64,000 nt of DNA from Thysanoteuthis rhombus. Its lineage: Eukaryota > Mollusca > Cephalopoda > Oegopsida > Thysanoteuthidae. The DNA lies in the NCBI GenBank assembly GCA_963457665.1, contig OY735203.1, positions 22,928,906 to 22,992,905 of the forward strand, in the 5' to 3' direction. The position numbers and the translations under genes are program-made. Under the pieces are notes generated by a model. That model was not told the DNA's origin and did no database searches. It saw nothing but the letters and a program-made list of their open reading frames with translations. Shown here one piece after another: positions 62,026-64,000 of this stretch; the stretch's first letter is position 1; each line of letters starts with the position of its first letter.

Positions 62026-63695
62026 ATAAGACACAAAATTCCTGGCCAGTAATTTCATTCGATCCGAAGAAAGTCTAAGATTATAATAAATTGGGCGAGA
62101 ATTATAGCACCGCTGCTATTGTGGATTTTCTACAAAAAAGTCACTGTGTGATCCACCATTTATTAGTTGCAAGCTGGGTGCGCTTAAGTCTCCTCACCCT
62201 TCAGAAAAGGGTTCCACCTTTGGCTCAATTGACCCTTTCCGAATGTCTCCGTCATCTGGTTTTTAATGATCATCTCTAGAGAAGTTGAAAATCTTCCAGT
62301 GCTTGACAGTGCCTGTCATGATTTTCCAGACTCAAACCATTTGCCAAAATCGGGGATTGACGAGTTCTCCAACATTTGTCAGTATTTTTTATAAATCGTT
62401 TTTACGCATACTTGACGCTACCTCGAACAAAAATTTATGCACATTCCTATTTTCAATTTACAGGCATTAAACCTTTGCTCGTGCAGGTACATATCAAATT
62501 ATGCTCATGCTAACACACACTCACATGCATTGAAGTAAACTCACTGTCCGTGTCGATCACGTTTGTTCCAGTGAAGAGAACATTGAAACATTGATATCAA
62601 TTACCAATGGAAATAATAACTGCTTCCCAAGGTTTAATTACTTTATTAAATGATTAAAATATCTTGAGGATGAAAAGAGATTACGTGCCTTTTGTATAAT
62701 ATAATTGCATGATAATCACAATTGGTTTGATATATTGCTTGCTTTTTTTGTTTGAACTAACCTCTTCATGGGGAAGTTTTTACAACTTTTGTCACCATTA
62801 GGAGGGTTAGACTAAATGAAATACGATAATCAACATTTTGGTCGAATCTGTACTTCATATTATTCCATTGATATAATATACACATGCAATACAAGACAAA
62901 CATGCAAAGAAATTTTTCGTAAAACTGAATTATATTTATGATCCTTGTAAAGATCATCTGTTCTGTATGTGTTGCCAATTCAAACAACATTGTCTTTATT
63001 GTATTTGTGAATTGAAATGAGCGCTAATCAAACTTTGACCCGAAAAGAATCTTCAAAATTAAAGAATTGGTTTGTATGAATATGTGGCGGGTATTGTGTT
63101 TTGAAGAAGGATTTTATCCCACATCTGATGAGAAAAATATTGAATGAAGAATTATCATCGATTGAATGTAAAAACTTCACACCAAGATCACAACCAAAAT
63201 TGGTTGTCCTTGACTGAAAAAAATACAGAATGTTGTATCTTCATAATTTCTGTGAATATTTGTAAAAACCGAGGAAGAACTTCTTAACTGAATAGCTCAA
63301 CATGAACAGCATTATACTAATCAATTGTTGAACTGTCAGAACAGCCGCTATTGAAGGTGAAGAATTATACGTTTGACAAAAAAGTGAGTAATTGTTTACC
63401 TCAAGTATCAGCTTGTGCTGCATAAAACTGCATATTTATCTAAGTTATATTTTTGGCAAATATTCTTAATATCTGTTTGTTATAATATTTTATCTATTCA
63501 ATGAAAATATCACCCTTTTGATTTTATCTATTGATGACACCTAGGGAGCAAGTTGTTAATTGGACAACTGTATCCATTGAAGATGTCAAAGAGTTCTATC
63601 TTTTCTTATATGTTTATCTACATCTATGTAGGACAACAAATTTTCATTGAATCCTCAAAAGAATAGAAGATCGAGCAAATTATCATTCTTTGATG
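62026..63695. other. No gene seen
   Basis: AT-rich after about 62300. Short frames only, with no recognised motif. Confidence 0.5.
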
Positions 63696-63699
63696 GCAA

Positions 63700-64000
63700 G
63701 CTTGTGTAGAGCAAGCTCAATTATCAAGAAAAGAATAAAATCCTCTTAGTTCCAACAAGAAAGGTATACCAACATAGCATCTACCCGATAATCAACTATG
63801 GAGCTGAAAAGTGGAACCTGACCAAGAGGTTGATCCTCCAACTGAAAACCATGCAACGTGAACATGAGAGACTCAGCACTGTATATTAAGGGAACAACCG
63901 GAGTCCAAGGCACATTTACAATGACCATTGGCAATGGTCTGGTTATGCTGAAAGAATGGGTGACAACTACTGGACATCACGACACACGACACAGATCCCC
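63700..64000 (+). mobile_element. LINE 3'-end fragment, cut by window end
   Basis: The plus strand reads PTRKVYQHSIYPIINYGAEK followed by WNLTKRLILQLKTMQREHER (family: NxKVYxQCILPVxTYGAETWxLTKxxxxKLRxxQRxxER), then a TYNDHWQWSGYAERM segment where the family has W-x-W-A-G-H-V-A-R, and GDNYWTSR. Nearly intact frame locally, with small indels and stops near 63886. Same LINE type as 23105-23450 and 40650-41115. The 3' end lies beyond the window. Confidence 0.85.

Overview
This is an AT-rich, gene-poor, repeat-dominated stretch of animal nuclear DNA. It has no bacterial gene organisation, no long open frames, abundant dinucleotide and tetranucleotide microsatellites, and many decayed retrotransposon and transposon fragments. 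The mix of LINE, mariner and tRNA-like remnants, with long TA/CA/GA/GATA arrays, looks like a large invertebrate genome, and a cephalopod mollusc would fit. That guess comes from general knowledge of such genomes, and nothing in the window proves it. I found no convincing exon of a host protein-coding gene, no rRNA, no functional tRNA, no CRISPR array and no operon.

Layout. 1-7 kb: pyrimidine-rich low-complexity DNA, a dispersed ~110-bp repeat and TA arrays. 7.2-10.2 kb: a long decayed minus-strand LINE with an AP-endonuclease start and a recognisable C-terminus. 11-20 kb: compound microsatellites, a Tc1-like transposase scrap at 14 kb and a strikingly G-poor block at 16.5-17.5 kb. 22.6-26.8 kb: a G-quadruplex-type motif, two long polypyrimidine tracts and three LINE fragments. 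27-34 kb: almost nothing assignable. 34.3-35.7 kb: a LINE endonuclease/RT remnant. 38-41 kb: two plus-strand LINE 3' ends and a tRNA-like element. 43-47 kb: a GC-richer island, two adjacent degenerate minisatellites, trinucleotide arrays, a 28-bp minisatellite and a head-to-head tRNA-like pair. 50.3 kb: an internally deleted mariner. 52.8 kb: a Penelope-type GIY-YIG endonuclease scrap. 53.3-58.8 kb: the most structured part, a second LINE family whose 3' module (last ~118 codons, 3' UTR and an ATT/AAT tract) is tandemly repeated with a 647-bp period. 59.5-64 kb: two more LINE fragments and a scrap resembling a widespread uncharacterised, transposon-associated protein family.

The pieces do not work together as a pathway. 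They record repeated insertion and decay of several element families, with microsatellite growth at their 3' ends and local tandem amplification. I did not find a new functional system. The observations most worth follow-up are the 647-bp LINE-tail array, the two degenerate minisatellites at 44.9-45.9 kb, the deletion-derivative mariner, and the unassigned blocks listed below.
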